A stretch of 64,000 nucleotides of DNA from NCBI RefSeq assembly GCF_007625115.1, contig NZ_VMNH01000018.1, forward strand, positions 1-64,000, written 5' to 3'. Every line of letters starts with the position of its first letter. Position 1 is the stretch's first letter. This stretch comes from Sedimenticola selenatireducens. Lineage in GTDB: Bacteria; Pseudomonadota; Gammaproteobacteria; Chromatiales; Chromatiaceae. A model generated the notes under the pieces. That model worked only from the letters and a program-made list of their open reading frames with translations. It was not told the origin of the DNA and searched no databases. Shown piece by piece: positions 17,577-26,362 of this stretch. The position numbers and the translations under genes were made by a program.

Positions 17577-18500
17577 TTAGCTTTTCTTTGGGCGTTTCTT
17601 ATCCTTTCGCTGTGCCCGCTTTATCGCCTTTTCCGCTTGTATGCGCAAGGTTTCTTCCTGCTCTTTGCTCATCATGGCGGGAGTTTCAAGTGTGATTCGC
17701 CCAAGGTTGCCAGAGCGCAGTTCGGTCAGCAACAACTTGCTTACCTTATCCATGTCGACACCACCGCCACCGCGTAGACAGCCCCGTTTTTTTCCAACAG
17801 CCTCTAACAGCTCATAATCTGTAGCGGGAAGTGTGTTCAGTTGATAGCGCTTCAAGAGTGCTTCGGGATAGGCTTTGAGAAGATACTCGGCCGTGAAGAG
17901 GGCAACGTCATCATTTTGCATGGCTGTCTCTTTAATCGCCCCGGTGGCTGCCAACCGGTAACCGCTGTTACGATTTTCGATGTTCGGCCATAACACGCCA
18001 GGTGTGTCAGAGAGTACAATGCCATCGCCGAGGTTGATGCGCTGTTGGTGTTTGGTTATGGCCGGCTCATTACCTGTTTTTGCAATGACACGCTTTGCCA
18101 GGATATTGATCAAAGTGGATTTGCCCACATTAGGTATGCCCACGATCAGGGCATGAATGCCTTTCAGGCTTTTTGCCTTGGCCGGGAACATGCTGCGGCA
18201 GAGTTCAGTCAATTGCTTGAGTGAGGCGGGTTGTTCGCTTGAGATGGCCAGACTTCTAACGCTCTGTTCCTGTTCCAGGTAGGCCTGCCACTGCGCTGTC
18301 AGAGTGGGGTCGGCGAGGTCACTTTTGCTCAGCACTTTAATGCAGGGCTTATCACCGCGTAGTGTGGCGAGCATCGGATTAGTGCTGCTATAGGGGATGC
18401 GCGCATCCAATACCTCAATGATGACATCGACCTGCGGCAGGGTCTCTTTAATCTGCTTACTGGCCTTGTGCATGTGGCCTGGATACCACTGGATTTGCAT
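17577..18500 (-). CDS. ylqF: Ribosome biogenesis GTPase YlqF/RbgA-like
   Basis: Circularly permuted GTPase that assists large ribosomal subunit assembly. The permuted order is clear: G4 LSKSD at 57-61 comes before G1 GIPNVGKS at 121-128, G2 region (AITKHQQ) and G3 DTPG at 165-168. The N-terminus IQWYPGHMHKA is the family hallmark. The C-terminal domain is shorter, with a lysine-rich tail (KRAQRKDKKRPKKS) likely to bind rRNA. Length 307 residues. It is transcribed alone, between nhaA and a chemoreceptor. Confidence 0.92.
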   Translation of the reverse strand: MQIQWYPGHMHKASKQIKETLPQVDVIIEVLDARIPYSSTNPMLATLRGDKPCIKVLSKSDLADPTLTAQWQAYLEQEQSVRSLAISSEQPASLKQLTELCRSMFPAKAKSLKGIHALIVGIPNVGKSTLINILAKRVIAKTGNEPAITKHQQRINLGDGIVLSDTPGVLWPNIENRNSGYRLAATGAIKETAMQNDDVALFTAEYLLKAYPEALLKRYQLNTLPATDYELLEAVGKKRGCLRGGGGVDMDKVSKLLLTELRSGNLGRITLETPAMMSKEQEETLRIQAEKAIKRAQRKDKKRPKKS

Positions 18501-18579
18501 GGATTCCCCTGGTGAAGAGCGTTTGGGCGATCAGTAAAAGTGCTATGGTGGGGATTATACCGGAGATTAGGTTGCTATT

Positions 18580-18602
18580 GGGACAGCATCTGATGCTGTC
18601 CC
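18580..18602 (-). terminator. Perfect hairpin 3' of chemoreceptor gene
   Basis: A 23-nt perfect palindrome has arms GGGACAGCATC and GATGCTGTCCC around a single central base, 27 bp beyond the stop codon of the minus-strand chemoreceptor. There is no U tract, so termination is likely but not certain. Confidence 0.5.
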
Positions 18603-18628
18603 GTTTACATGGCGTTTACTCGTCTTAA

Positions 18629-20443
18629 TTAACCGCGCTCCAGGAGTTGTTCTGGCTTGAAGCCCAGAATCAGGGCACCCCAGTGTTTACCGTTGATATA
18701 GAGCGGGAAGGAGAGGTCATTCAGCACCTCACCGGTATCCCTGATGTAGGTCTGCAGCAGGAAAGGCTCGGTATTGGCCGCGCGGCGTATTTCTGCACGG
18801 TTAGTATTGTAAATCTTCAGATGGCGGCTGTTAACGTTGTCGGTCTCAAAGTCGCCGGTCATCGGCTTTGACAGGTGACTATGGTGTGCGGGAAGGTAAC
18901 CGTTTTTGTCTACTGGTACAGCATAGATAAAGTCAGGCCGTTCTTTAACGAAGGTATCGATAAGTGGCTGGATGACCGGCTCATAGGCACTGCCGTATGA
19001 GATGGTGTACTTCTGTGGATTGGTATTGGGCACGGCCTTGTAGTTAGTATCAAACAGGTTTACACCACGACCGGCCATCTCATTGAGTACCTGTTGTATT
19101 TGTCCAGCCCACCCGCGTGCGGTTTGGATCATATTTTCAAATCCGCCGTGCCCAATGATAAATCGAGAGAGCAGTTCTTGGGTTTGCTCTGTGGCCACTT
19201 CAAGCTCTTCTGAATATTGTTGGGAATCATCCATGTCGGCTTTGATGCTTTTACTCAAATCGGCAATGGCGCTGACATTACGATGGGACTCTTTGTTGGT
19301 AATCGACAACTCTTCGATAGCCGCGCTGATTTCGATCAGCTGGGCATTCACTGTGTCGAAATCATTCACCATCTTCTGGAATTGCATAGAGGTATCATTG
19401 ATCGCCTCTTGGGTTTGCTCAGTGTACTGCTGGATCTCTAAGGTACCCTTTTTGGTATTTTCTACCAGGTTGGACATCTCACTGATGTTTTTACTGATCT
19501 CGCCGGTGGCGCTGTTCACTTTATGGGAGAGATTGCGTACTTCATCGGCCACTACGGCAAATCCCCGGCCATTTTCCCCGGCGCGTGCGGCTTCAATGGC
19601 GGCGTTTAATGCAAGCAGATTGGTCTGATCAGAGAACTCCTGAACCATGGTGAGGATGGTGCGGATATTTTCGGAGTTTTTGCTCAGCAGGTTAACTGTT
19701 TCATTGAACCCGCTGAGTAGTTTGCTGACAGCTGATACCTGCTCAGTAACCTTGGTCAGGCGTGATGAGGAGGCGTTGGCCTCCTCCAGGTTGGCGCTGT
19801 TTTGCTCAGAAATCGTGTTGGTATGCCGGGCGATCTCATCAATCGCACGGGTAGCTTCACTACTGGATTGGAATACCTGCTTGGCATTCATCTCCTGTTG
19901 ATCGACGCGGTCGTGGGCGCTGTGAATCATTTTGTCAAGCTTGGTTGATCCGAGGGCTACGCTGACGGTACGGCGCCGTGTCTTATCAATGATATTGCGC
20001 AGGTTGTCCGCGAAGGCATTGTAGCTGCGTGCCATATCGGCAATTTCATCTTGTGTCGTGATAGGAAGAGTGGCTGAGATGTCGCCGTCCTTCTCGGTAA
20101 TGCTGCGTAATATCCGGGTGATATCCTTGATCGGCCGCAGAAAAAGGTGACGCATGTAGAGCATGATCCCTATAGCTGCGATGAGGCTGATCAGTGTCAG
20201 GGCAACAATCAATGTTAGATGATCATCCAGCTTTAGGCTGAGCTGTTCAATCAATCCGGCGTCAGGTGAACGGGTTTTCAGTAGCGCTCGTGTGTCTTGA
20301 ATGTGGCTGAAGACTAACCACAGGGAGAGCAACTGAAACAACACCAGGAAACCAATATTCCCCACAATTTTGCGCGTTAGGGTGAAGAAGAAGTGTTTCT
20401 CGATCTGCGTATAAAGGCTCATCGTTTGTCTCTGACTTAACAT
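18629..20443 (-). CDS. Methyl-accepting chemotaxis protein with C-terminal sensor-like domain
   Basis: A 604-residue chemoreceptor. Membrane helices at about 27-47 and 76-97 enclose only a short periplasmic loop. A HAMP domain follows (about 98-150), then the coiled-coil signalling domain whose conserved tip region includes [21 protein letters not shown] (270-290) and [13 protein letters not shown]. After the signalling domain comes an extra domain (about 440-600) with [48 protein letters not shown] and [13 protein letters not shown], shared with the chemoreceptor at 42 kb. It resembles a Cache/PAS-type ligand module placed in the cytoplasm. An alternative start at Met8 is possible. A sigma-28-like promoter lies upstream. 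Confidence 0.9.
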   Translation of the reverse strand: MLSQRQTMSLYTQIEKHFFFTLTRKIVGNIGFLVLFQLLSLWLVFSHIQDTRALLKTRSPDAGLIEQLSLKLDDHLTLIVALTLISLIAAIGIMLYMRHLFLRPIKDITRILRSITEKDGDISATLPITTQDEIADMARSYNAFADNLRNIIDKTRRRTVSVALGSTKLDKMIHSAHDRVDQQEMNAKQVFQSSSEATRAIDEIARHTNTISEQNSANLEEANASSSRLTKVTEQVSAVSKLLSGFNETVNLLSKNSENIRTILTMVQEFSDQTNLLALNAAIEAARAGENGRGFAVVADEVRNLSHKVNSATGEISKNISEMSNLVENTKKGTLEIQQYTEQTQEAINDTSMQFQKMVNDFDTVNAQLIEISAAIEELSITNKESHRNVSAIADLSKSIKADMDDSQQYSEELEVATEQTQELLSRFIIGHGGFENMIQTARGWAGQIQQVLNEMAGRGVNLFDTNYKAVPNTNPQKYTISYGSAYEPVIQPLIDTFVKERPDFIYAVPVDKNGYLPAHHSHLSKPMTGDFETDNVNSRHLKIYNTNRAEIRRAANTEPFLLQTYIRDTGEVLNDLSFPLYINGKHWGALILGFKPEQLLERG

Positions 20444-20817
20444 GATTGCAAAAAGGGATCAAAACCCCCGGTTCTCTTGTGCTAATCGTTCCTTCGTCAT
20501 TGATCACTGATGCTGCTCGATCGTTTCATACTCCCTTTTATTCTGGCAGTTACCGCTTCAGGCTACTCTGGTTGTCGGGTAGATGGGACAATACTTTAGT
20601 AATTTAATGTAATTAATCGGTCGATTGCCGCATATAGGCGTTATTGTCCTCGTTACAATCCTATACGGACGATGTGGGTTGTCTATACTCTGAGAGGTAG
20701 GCTAGCACTATGGCATAACTCAATGGAGCGAGTTTATTTTTCGTGCATACACCCTGCGGGCGTATGGTCAAGTCCTGATCATGGTAGGCGATTAGGGGCT
20801 GTTGAGAGAGTGAGTAG
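20444..20817. other. Divergent intergenic region, 374 bp
   Basis: No gene is seen between the chemoreceptor (minus) and the HD-GYP gene (plus). The part near 20570-20600 holds a sigma-28-like promoter reading toward the chemoreceptor. The remainder has AT-rich tracts (near 20595-20625) and an imperfect CATAC/GTATG inverted repeat at about 20743-20765, without a clear function. Confidence 0.5.
20572..20598 (-). promoter_or_regulatory. Candidate sigma-28 (FliA) promoter for chemoreceptor
   Basis: On the minus strand TAAAGTAT, an 11-bp spacer and CCCGACAA compare with the flagellar sigma consensus TAAAGTTT-N11-GCCGATAA, with three mismatches in total and exact spacing. It lies about 130 bp upstream of the chemoreceptor start, the expected kind of target. 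Confidence 0.5.
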
Positions 20818-21417
20818 ATGAAGACTTCATCCGATGGTTGTGTACTGGATGCTGGTTCAAAGGCACTGGTTGCAGCGTTGGGCGAACGCGATAGGTATAC
20901 CCAGTTTCACTCCAAGCGGGTCGCAGAATTTGCTCACCAGATTGGGGTGGCCTGTAATCTTGCTTCTGATGACCTGATCATACTCAATATCAGTGCCTAC
21001 TTTCACGACATAGGAAAGATCGGCATTCCTGATAAGGTCCTGTTGAAGCCGGTACGTTTTACCCTGGATGACATGCAGGTCATGAAAAGCCACCCGGAAA
21101 AAGGTGAACGGATTGTTAAGGAGTTGGGCCTAAGATCGGGTGATTGTATTGCCTTGGCGGTCAGGCATCACCACGAACATTTTGATGGTGCGGGTTATCC
21201 TGATGGGCTACAAGGAGAGGCGATTCCCTTTATTTCTCGAATTATCTCGGTGGCTGATAGTTATGATGCCATGAGCAAGGCGCGACCCTATCATGCTGCG
21301 AGACCGGTCTTCGAGGTTATGGACATCATGCAGCGCGAATCTGGGACGAAGCTGGATGCTTATGTGGTGTCAAAGTTGTGTGCTTTGATCGAGGCCAGAG
21401 AGGGCTTCTTAAATTGA
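20818..21417 (+). CDS. HD-GYP domain protein (c-di-GMP phosphodiesterase)
   Basis: A compact 199-residue protein consisting of almost nothing but an HD-GYP domain. The metal site is intact: His31 region, His63-Asp64 in YFHDIGKIGIPD, His92, the HHHEHFDGAGYPDG stretch with Gly126-Tyr127-Pro128, and Asp147 in ISVADSYDAM. Such domains hydrolyse cyclic di-GMP to pGpG or GMP. No receiver or sensor domain is attached, so activity control must come from a partner or from expression. It lies divergent from a chemoreceptor and upstream of a Crp/Fnr gene by 150 bp. Confidence 0.9.
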   Translation: MKTSSDGCVLDAGSKALVAALGERDRYTQFHSKRVAEFAHQIGVACNLASDDLIILNISAYFHDIGKIGIPDKVLLKPVRFTLDDMQVMKSHPEKGERIVKELGLRSGDCIALAVRHHHEHFDGAGYPDGLQGEAIPFISRIISVADSYDAMSKARPYHAARPVFEVMDIMQRESGTKLDAYVVSKLCALIEAREGFLN

Positions 21418-21567
21418 TCAACGATACAGGTCACTCATGGCCCATTTAACCGACATCATGGGTGAAACAGGTTTAGGCGTTATTTTCATTGAATGTTATG
21501 TTAATCTTTTAATCGGCAGGAGGCTCAAAACCCAACACAATCAACAAGACCATTAAATACTACGACC

Positions 21568-22281
21568 ATGATTGATGCACATATTCTTGAACAGATTCCC
21601 CTTTTCTCTGGTATGACCGGCGAAGATCTGGGGCAGGTAGCCCGACATGCAACGGAGGTGGCATGTGACAAAGGAAACTATCTGTTTCGCGAGGGGGACA
21701 AGGCCGACCATCTCTATGTCTTGCTGAGTGGCCTGGTGCAAATGACTGCTCAAGGACCCGAGGGGCAGCGGACTGTCATTGAAATCCTCTATCCGGGCGA
21801 CTCTTTTATTCTGGCCGCAGTCATTACGCATAAGCGCTTTCTGATGTCTGCCGAAGTGGTCAAGTCAGCCCGAGTACTCAAAGTACCTGGGGATGAGCTG
21901 GTTGAACTGATTCGTCATGGAGGGGATTTTGGCCTTACTATGATGGCAACCCTCTCCACACAGTTTCGGTCGATGGTCCGTCAGGTAAAGAATCAGCGCC
22001 TCAGGACAACGGCTCAGCGCGTTGCTGCTTTTTTACTGGATTTGGCTTATGAGCAAGGTCGCGGTGAGAATCGGATTACCCTCCCTCATAGTAAAAAAAT
22101 GCTAGCCGCTCTGCTGGGTATGTCCCAGGAGGGCTTGTCGCGTACCTTCACCGCATTAAAGGAGCAGGGTGTGGATATTGATCATAATCAGGTCCACATT
22201 GATTCCATCGTAAAACTGCGTAGATTCTGTGGTTTTAGTAACATGCTGGATGCAAGCGACCGTTTAAGTCGTAAGGATTGA
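21568..22281 (+). CDS. Crp/Fnr-family transcription regulator
   Basis: A 237-residue regulator with a cyclic-nucleotide-binding-like domain (about 10-125: LFREGDKADHLYVLLSGLV and ILYPGDSFIL) and a C-terminal winged helix (about 145-215) whose recognition region is SKKMLAALLGMSQEGLSRTFTAL. The cysteine cluster that would hold an FNR-type iron-sulfur cluster is absent from the N-terminus. The SQEGLSRTF recognition helix resembles that of Dnr/CooA-like haem or NO regulators, so sensing of NO or redox state is possible but unproven. A hairpin terminator follows. The neighbours are c-di-GMP enzymes. Confidence 0.85.
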   Translation: MIDAHILEQIPLFSGMTGEDLGQVARHATEVACDKGNYLFREGDKADHLYVLLSGLVQMTAQGPEGQRTVIEILYPGDSFILAAVITHKRFLMSAEVVKSARVLKVPGDELVELIRHGGDFGLTMMATLSTQFRSMVRQVKNQRLRTTAQRVAAFLLDLAYEQGRGENRITLPHSKKMLAALLGMSQEGLSRTFTALKEQGVDIDHNQVHIDSIVKLRRFCGFSNMLDASDRLSRKD

Positions 22282-22291
22282 TCGCTTCTAT

Positions 22292-22320
22292 ATAAGGGGT
22301 CCAGTGGCCTGCCCTTATTT
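22292..22320 (+). terminator. Rho-independent terminator after Crp/Fnr gene
   Basis: ATAAGGG (22292-22298) pairs with CCCTTAT (22312-22318), followed by a short T run, 11 bp past the stop codon. The loop is 13 nt and the stem is only moderately GC-rich. Confidence 0.5.
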
Positions 22321-22435
22321 CCCCGTACTAGGCTAAAGAACCTTTGCATTGAGCCGATAGTTGGGTAATGACCTGATCGGTTCAGATTGTCGTGGTCGAA
22401 GATACCCCTGTTCCATGCTGTTAAGAGGTTGCTGT

Positions 22436-25400
22436 ATGAATGTTTGCTCCAGGCGAACAGGGATGTTTAGCAAAGTTACCCGCTCTTTTTTCGTGCTCTT
22501 TCTATTCGGCTTGCTCTGGACAAATCTGTCTGCGTGGGCGGGTGCCCAATCAAAAATTCAGTTAACCGATGCAGAGCAAGCCTGGATGGCCACACATCCA
22601 GTTATTCGTGTTGGTCCCGATCCTGAATTCAGGCCAGTAGAGTTTTTTGATCAGGAGGGAGCTTATCAGGGGCTGGCGGCCGACTATATTTCCGCTGTTG
22701 CCGATCACTTGGGTCTGCATTTTGAGATTGTTCGTCTAGACAGCTGGGATGAAGTTGTTAGGCAGGCGAAGCGCCGTGATATTGATATGTGGAGTGCGGC
22801 CAGCGCTACACCACAGCGACTCGAGTATATGAGTTTTACCCAGCCGATGATTGAAGTGCCCGCCGTAATATTGGTCCGTAATCAGGTCAAGGAAGATCTG
22901 GAAATGAAAGATTTAAAGGGCATGAAAATAGCGGTTGTTTCTGGCTATGCGGCCCATGATTTTATTCTGGATCGCTATCCAGAGCTGATCCTTGATCCTG
23001 TCCCCGATTTGGAAACCGCCCTGCGAAAACTATCCTTTGGGATGGTCGATGCGATGGTGGGAAATCTTGCAACGGCCACCTACTACATGGAGCAGCAAGG
23101 TATAACCAATCTTCGGGTGGCAGGAAACTCAGGCTATTTCTATCGTTTGGCATTTGCTGTAAGAAATGACTGGCCTGAGTTACGCAGCATTCTCGATAAG
23201 GGTTTAAACAGTCTGAGCGCCGAAGATCGTAAGATAATATTCAGTCGGTGGATTCATTTGCAGTCTCAGGAGTGGAAGCCAACACTGCGGTTTTATCTGC
23301 TGTTATTTCTCCTCTTGCTATCGTTGAGTTTGATAGGCGGGTACTTGTGGAATCGCACCCTCAAGCGAGTTGTTGTGCAACGTACTCATCAATTAAAAAA
23401 GGAATTAGAGGGGCGTGAACGTACCGAGGTTGCACTCGCCATCAGAGACCGGGCTATCACTGCCGCAAGTAATGGGATAGCGATCTTGGATTCTCGGTGG
23501 CAGGGTAACGCCATTATCAACGTCAATCCGGCCTTTGAAGCGATGACAGGTTATACTGCCGATGAGTTATTAGGGCGCGCACTCCCTTTTTTCGATGGCA
23601 AGGATGAAGATGAAAATCAGGAGGCGATATCCCAATCGATCAGGGCAATTAAACAAGGTCATTCCTGCCAGGTTCAACTGCATTGCACGCGCAAAGATGG
23701 CAAGCGGTTTTGGTGTGAGTTATTTCTTTCTCCTGTGCACGATGCCGACGGCACACTGACCCACACGATTGCCACCATCAATGACATCACTCAACGTATT
23801 CGCAATGAATCGATGCTGCGACAAATCGCCATGGGTGTTTCGGCGGCTACGGGCAATAGTTTTTTTGATCAACTGGTAGCCCATTTGGCCGAGACATTGG
23901 ATGTTAGCTATGTGCTGATAGGTCAGATAGCCTCAGAAGATGTTGATCAAATCAAGACGCTTTCTGTTTGGGCAAAAGGGCTGCCAGGTGAGAACTTTAC
24001 CTATGATTTAGTCAACACCCCTTGCAGTGATGTGATACATGCCGGGGCCTGTGCTTTTCCTGGGAATATCCAGACACTGTTCCCGGATGATCATCTTTTG
24101 CAGGTGATGGAGGCCGAGAGTTATGTGGGATTGCCTCTTCACTCAACTCAGGGCCAGGTGTTGGGTGTCTTGGTGGTATTAGATATACGGCCACTGGCTA
24201 ATCCGGATTTTATTCTCTCTATGCTGACGATATTTGCCTCAAGGGCTGCAGCAGAGCTTGAACGTCAGCATGCCGATATGGCACTGCGCAGTAGCGAAGA
24301 ACACTACAGAGTACTGTTTGATTCATCCAATGATGGCATCCTCACTTTTGATAATAACCGTTTTATCAGTTGCAATGCCCGGATTGAAGAGATCTTTGGT
24401 TGTCCAAAAGATGAAATAATTGGCTATGGCCCGGAGAAGTTTTCCCCGCCAGTTCAACCGGATGGGTCTCTCTCCAATGAAAAGGCACATAACCATATCA
24501 GGGCGGCTTTGGCTGGGACTCCGCAAGTGTTTGAATGGTTGCATTTACAGTTGGATGGTACGCCTGTGTATACCGAAGTGAGTTTGAACCGAGTCTACAG
24601 TGAAGGCTCTTCTGCCTTAACTGCACGTATCCAAGATATTTCAGATCGCAAACGGCGCGATGAAGAGACACGGCTTGCGGCCAGTGTATTTAATGGAACT
24701 ACAGAAGGCATTGTGATCACGGATGCGCGAGGTGTCATACTGCAAGTGAACAGTGCGTTTAGTGATATCACCGGATTTCAAGCCGACGAAGTGTTGGGTA
24801 AGACACCCAGGATTTTAAGATCTGACTACCACGATGATGATTTCTATACGGGTTTCTGGTCTGAGCTAACCACCACTGGATTCTGGCAAGGAGAGCTATG
24901 GAATCGCCGTAAGGATGGCGAGGCTCATCCCGTCTGGCAGAACATTTCTGCCATCAGGGATGATACGGGTGATATCGTTCAGTACATCAGCATTTTTTCA
25001 GATATTACGGATAAAAAACTCTCCGAACAACGTATAGAACACTTGGCGCATTATGATGTACTGACCGATCTTCCGAATCGCGTGCTGTTTAATGAACGCT
25101 GTGAGCATGCATTGATTAGGGCGCGACGTGAAGGGAAAGAGCTGGTTGTTATGTTCCTTGATCTGGATCGTTTTAAACATATCAATGACAGTCTTGGGCA
25201 TCCGGTTGGGGATCGTTTGCTGCAACAAGTAGCGAAGCGATTAAACGCCTTGATTCGGGAAGAGGATACCGTTGCTCGGTTAGGGGGGGATGAATTTGTA
25301 CTGATTCTGGAAGATGTGGTGGATACTAATATCATTGTCCCTGTTGCTGAAAAAATACTGGCCGCCTTCAATGAGCCCTTTGACCTGGAGGGTAGCCAGT

Positions 25401-26356
25401 TGCATGTCTCATCCAGTGTGGGTATCTCGATCTATCCGGCGGATGGGCAGGATGTGACGACACTGGTACGTAATGCCGATGCTGCGATGTACCGCGCCAA
25501 GGAGAGTGGTCGAAATAACTATCAGTTCTATACCCGTGAGATGACTGCTTCGGCTCGTGCACGGGTCTCCCTTGAGAGCCGTCTTCGCCAGGCAGTTGAG
25601 CAGCAGCAATTAGTGCTTCACTATCATCCGCAGTTTGACCTGAAGAGTGGCAAGCTGACGGGTGCAGAGGCCTTGGTACGATGGCAACATCCTGAGATGG
25701 GTCTGGTTCCTCCAGATAGCTTCATACCCTTGGCAGAGGAGACAGGATTGATTCTGCCGATCGGTGAATGGGTATTGCGAACAGCCTGTAATCAAGCGAG
25801 AAAGTGGCTGGATTCTGGCAGGCAATTTGGTGTCGTTGCAGTCAATATTTCAGGTAATCAGATTGAACGCGGCGATATTGTTGAGCTGGTCAGGCAAGTG
25901 CTTTGGGAGACCCATTTGCCCGCCCATCTACTTGAACTTGAAATCACTGAGAGCTTCATCATGAAGCATGCGAATGAGGCGCTCGATACCCTTTTGGCAT
26001 TGCGAAATTTGGGCGTTTCTTTGGCAATTGATGATTTTGGTACAGGGTATTCGTCACTGAGTTATCTGAAGCAGATGCCCATCAACAAGCTGAAGATTGA
26101 CCGGTCATTTGTCAGTGATGTTCCCAGTGGTAAGGCGGATACAGCCATTACACGTGCGGTAATTGCGTTAGGCAAGGGGCTCTCGCTGCGTGTCATTGCT
26201 GAGGGTGTTGAGAGTGAAGCGCAACGACAATTCCTTGAGGAAGAGGGTTGTCATGAGGCACAGGGTTTTCTCTATACCCAACCCATTCCTGCTGAAGCGT
26301 TTCAGGCGATGATGGATCAGTTGCAGATTAGTTCAGCTCAATTCAACAGACAATGA
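22436..26356 (+). CDS. Multi-sensor diguanylate cyclase/phosphodiesterase (SBP-PAS-GAF-PAS-PAS-GGDEF-EAL)
   Basis: A 1306-residue membrane protein. Domain order: signal peptide (1-37), periplasmic solute-binding type 3 domain (about 45-275), membrane helix (about 285-305), PAS (340-455), GAF (460-615), PAS (628-745), PAS (755-870), GGDEF (880-1045) and EAL (1055-1300). The GGDEF motif at about 950-954 is preceded five residues earlier by an RxxD inhibitory site (REED). EAL at 1078-1080 and the later motifs IDDFGTGYSSL and KIDRSFV are intact, so both activities are possible. The start at 22436 has AAGAGG seven bases upstream; earlier in-frame starts to 22361 lack this. It would couple a periplasmic ligand to c-di-GMP level; the ligand is unknown. 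Confidence 0.92.
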   Translation: MNVCSRRTGMFSKVTRSFFVLFLFGLLWTNLSAWAGAQSKIQLTDAEQAWMATHPVIRVGPDPEFRPVEFFDQEGAYQGLAADYISAVADHLGLHFEIVRLDSWDEVVRQAKRRDIDMWSAASATPQRLEYMSFTQPMIEVPAVILVRNQVKEDLEMKDLKGMKIAVVSGYAAHDFILDRYPELILDPVPDLETALRKLSFGMVDAMVGNLATATYYMEQQGITNLRVAGNSGYFYRLAFAVRNDWPELRSILDKGLNSLSAEDRKIIFSRWIHLQSQEWKPTLRFYLLLFLLLLSLSLIGGYLWNRTLKRVVVQRTHQLKKELEGRERTEVALAIRDRAITAASNGIAILDSRWQGNAIINVNPAFEAMTGYTADELLGRALPFFDGKDEDENQEAISQSIRAIKQGHSCQVQLHCTRKDGKRFWCELFLSPVHDADGTLTHTIATINDITQRIRNESMLRQIAMGVSAATGNSFFDQLVAHLAETLDVSYVLIGQIASEDVDQIKTLSVWAKGLPGENFTYDLVNTPCSDVIHAGACAFPGNIQTLFPDDHLLQVMEAESYVGLPLHSTQGQVLGVLVVLDIRPLANPDFILSMLTIFASRAAAELERQHADMALRSSEEHYRVLFDSSNDGILTFDNNRFISCNARIEEIFGCPKDEIIGYGPEKFSPPVQPDGSLSNEKAHNHIRAALAGTPQVFEWLHLQLDGTPVYTEVSLNRVYSEGSSALTARIQDISDRKRRDEETRLAASVFNGTTEGIVITDARGVILQVNSAFSDITGFQADEVLGKTPRILRSDYHDDDFYTGFWSELTTTGFWQGELWNRRKDGEAHPVWQNISAIRDDTGDIVQYISIFSDITDKKLSEQRIEHLAHYDVLTDLPNRVLFNERCEHALIRARREGKELVVMFLDLDRFKHINDSLGHPVGDRLLQQVAKRLNALIREEDTVARLGGDEFVLILEDVVDTNIIVPVAEKILAAFNEPFDLEGSQLHVSSSVGISIYPADGQDVTTLVRNADAAMYRAKESGRNNYQFYTREMTASARARVSLESRLRQAVEQQQLVLHYHPQFDLKSGKLTGAEALVRWQHPEMGLVPPDSFIPLAEETGLILPIGEWVLRTACNQARKWLDSGRQFGVVAVNISGNQIERGDIVELVRQVLWETHLPAHLLELEITESFIMKHANEALDTLLALRNLGVSLAIDDFGTGYSSLSYLKQMPINKLKIDRSFVSDVPSGKADTAITRAVIALGKGLSLRVIAEGVESEAQRQFLEEEGCHEAQGFLYTQPIPAEAFQAMMDQLQISSAQFNRQ

Positions 26357-26362
26357 TATTGC

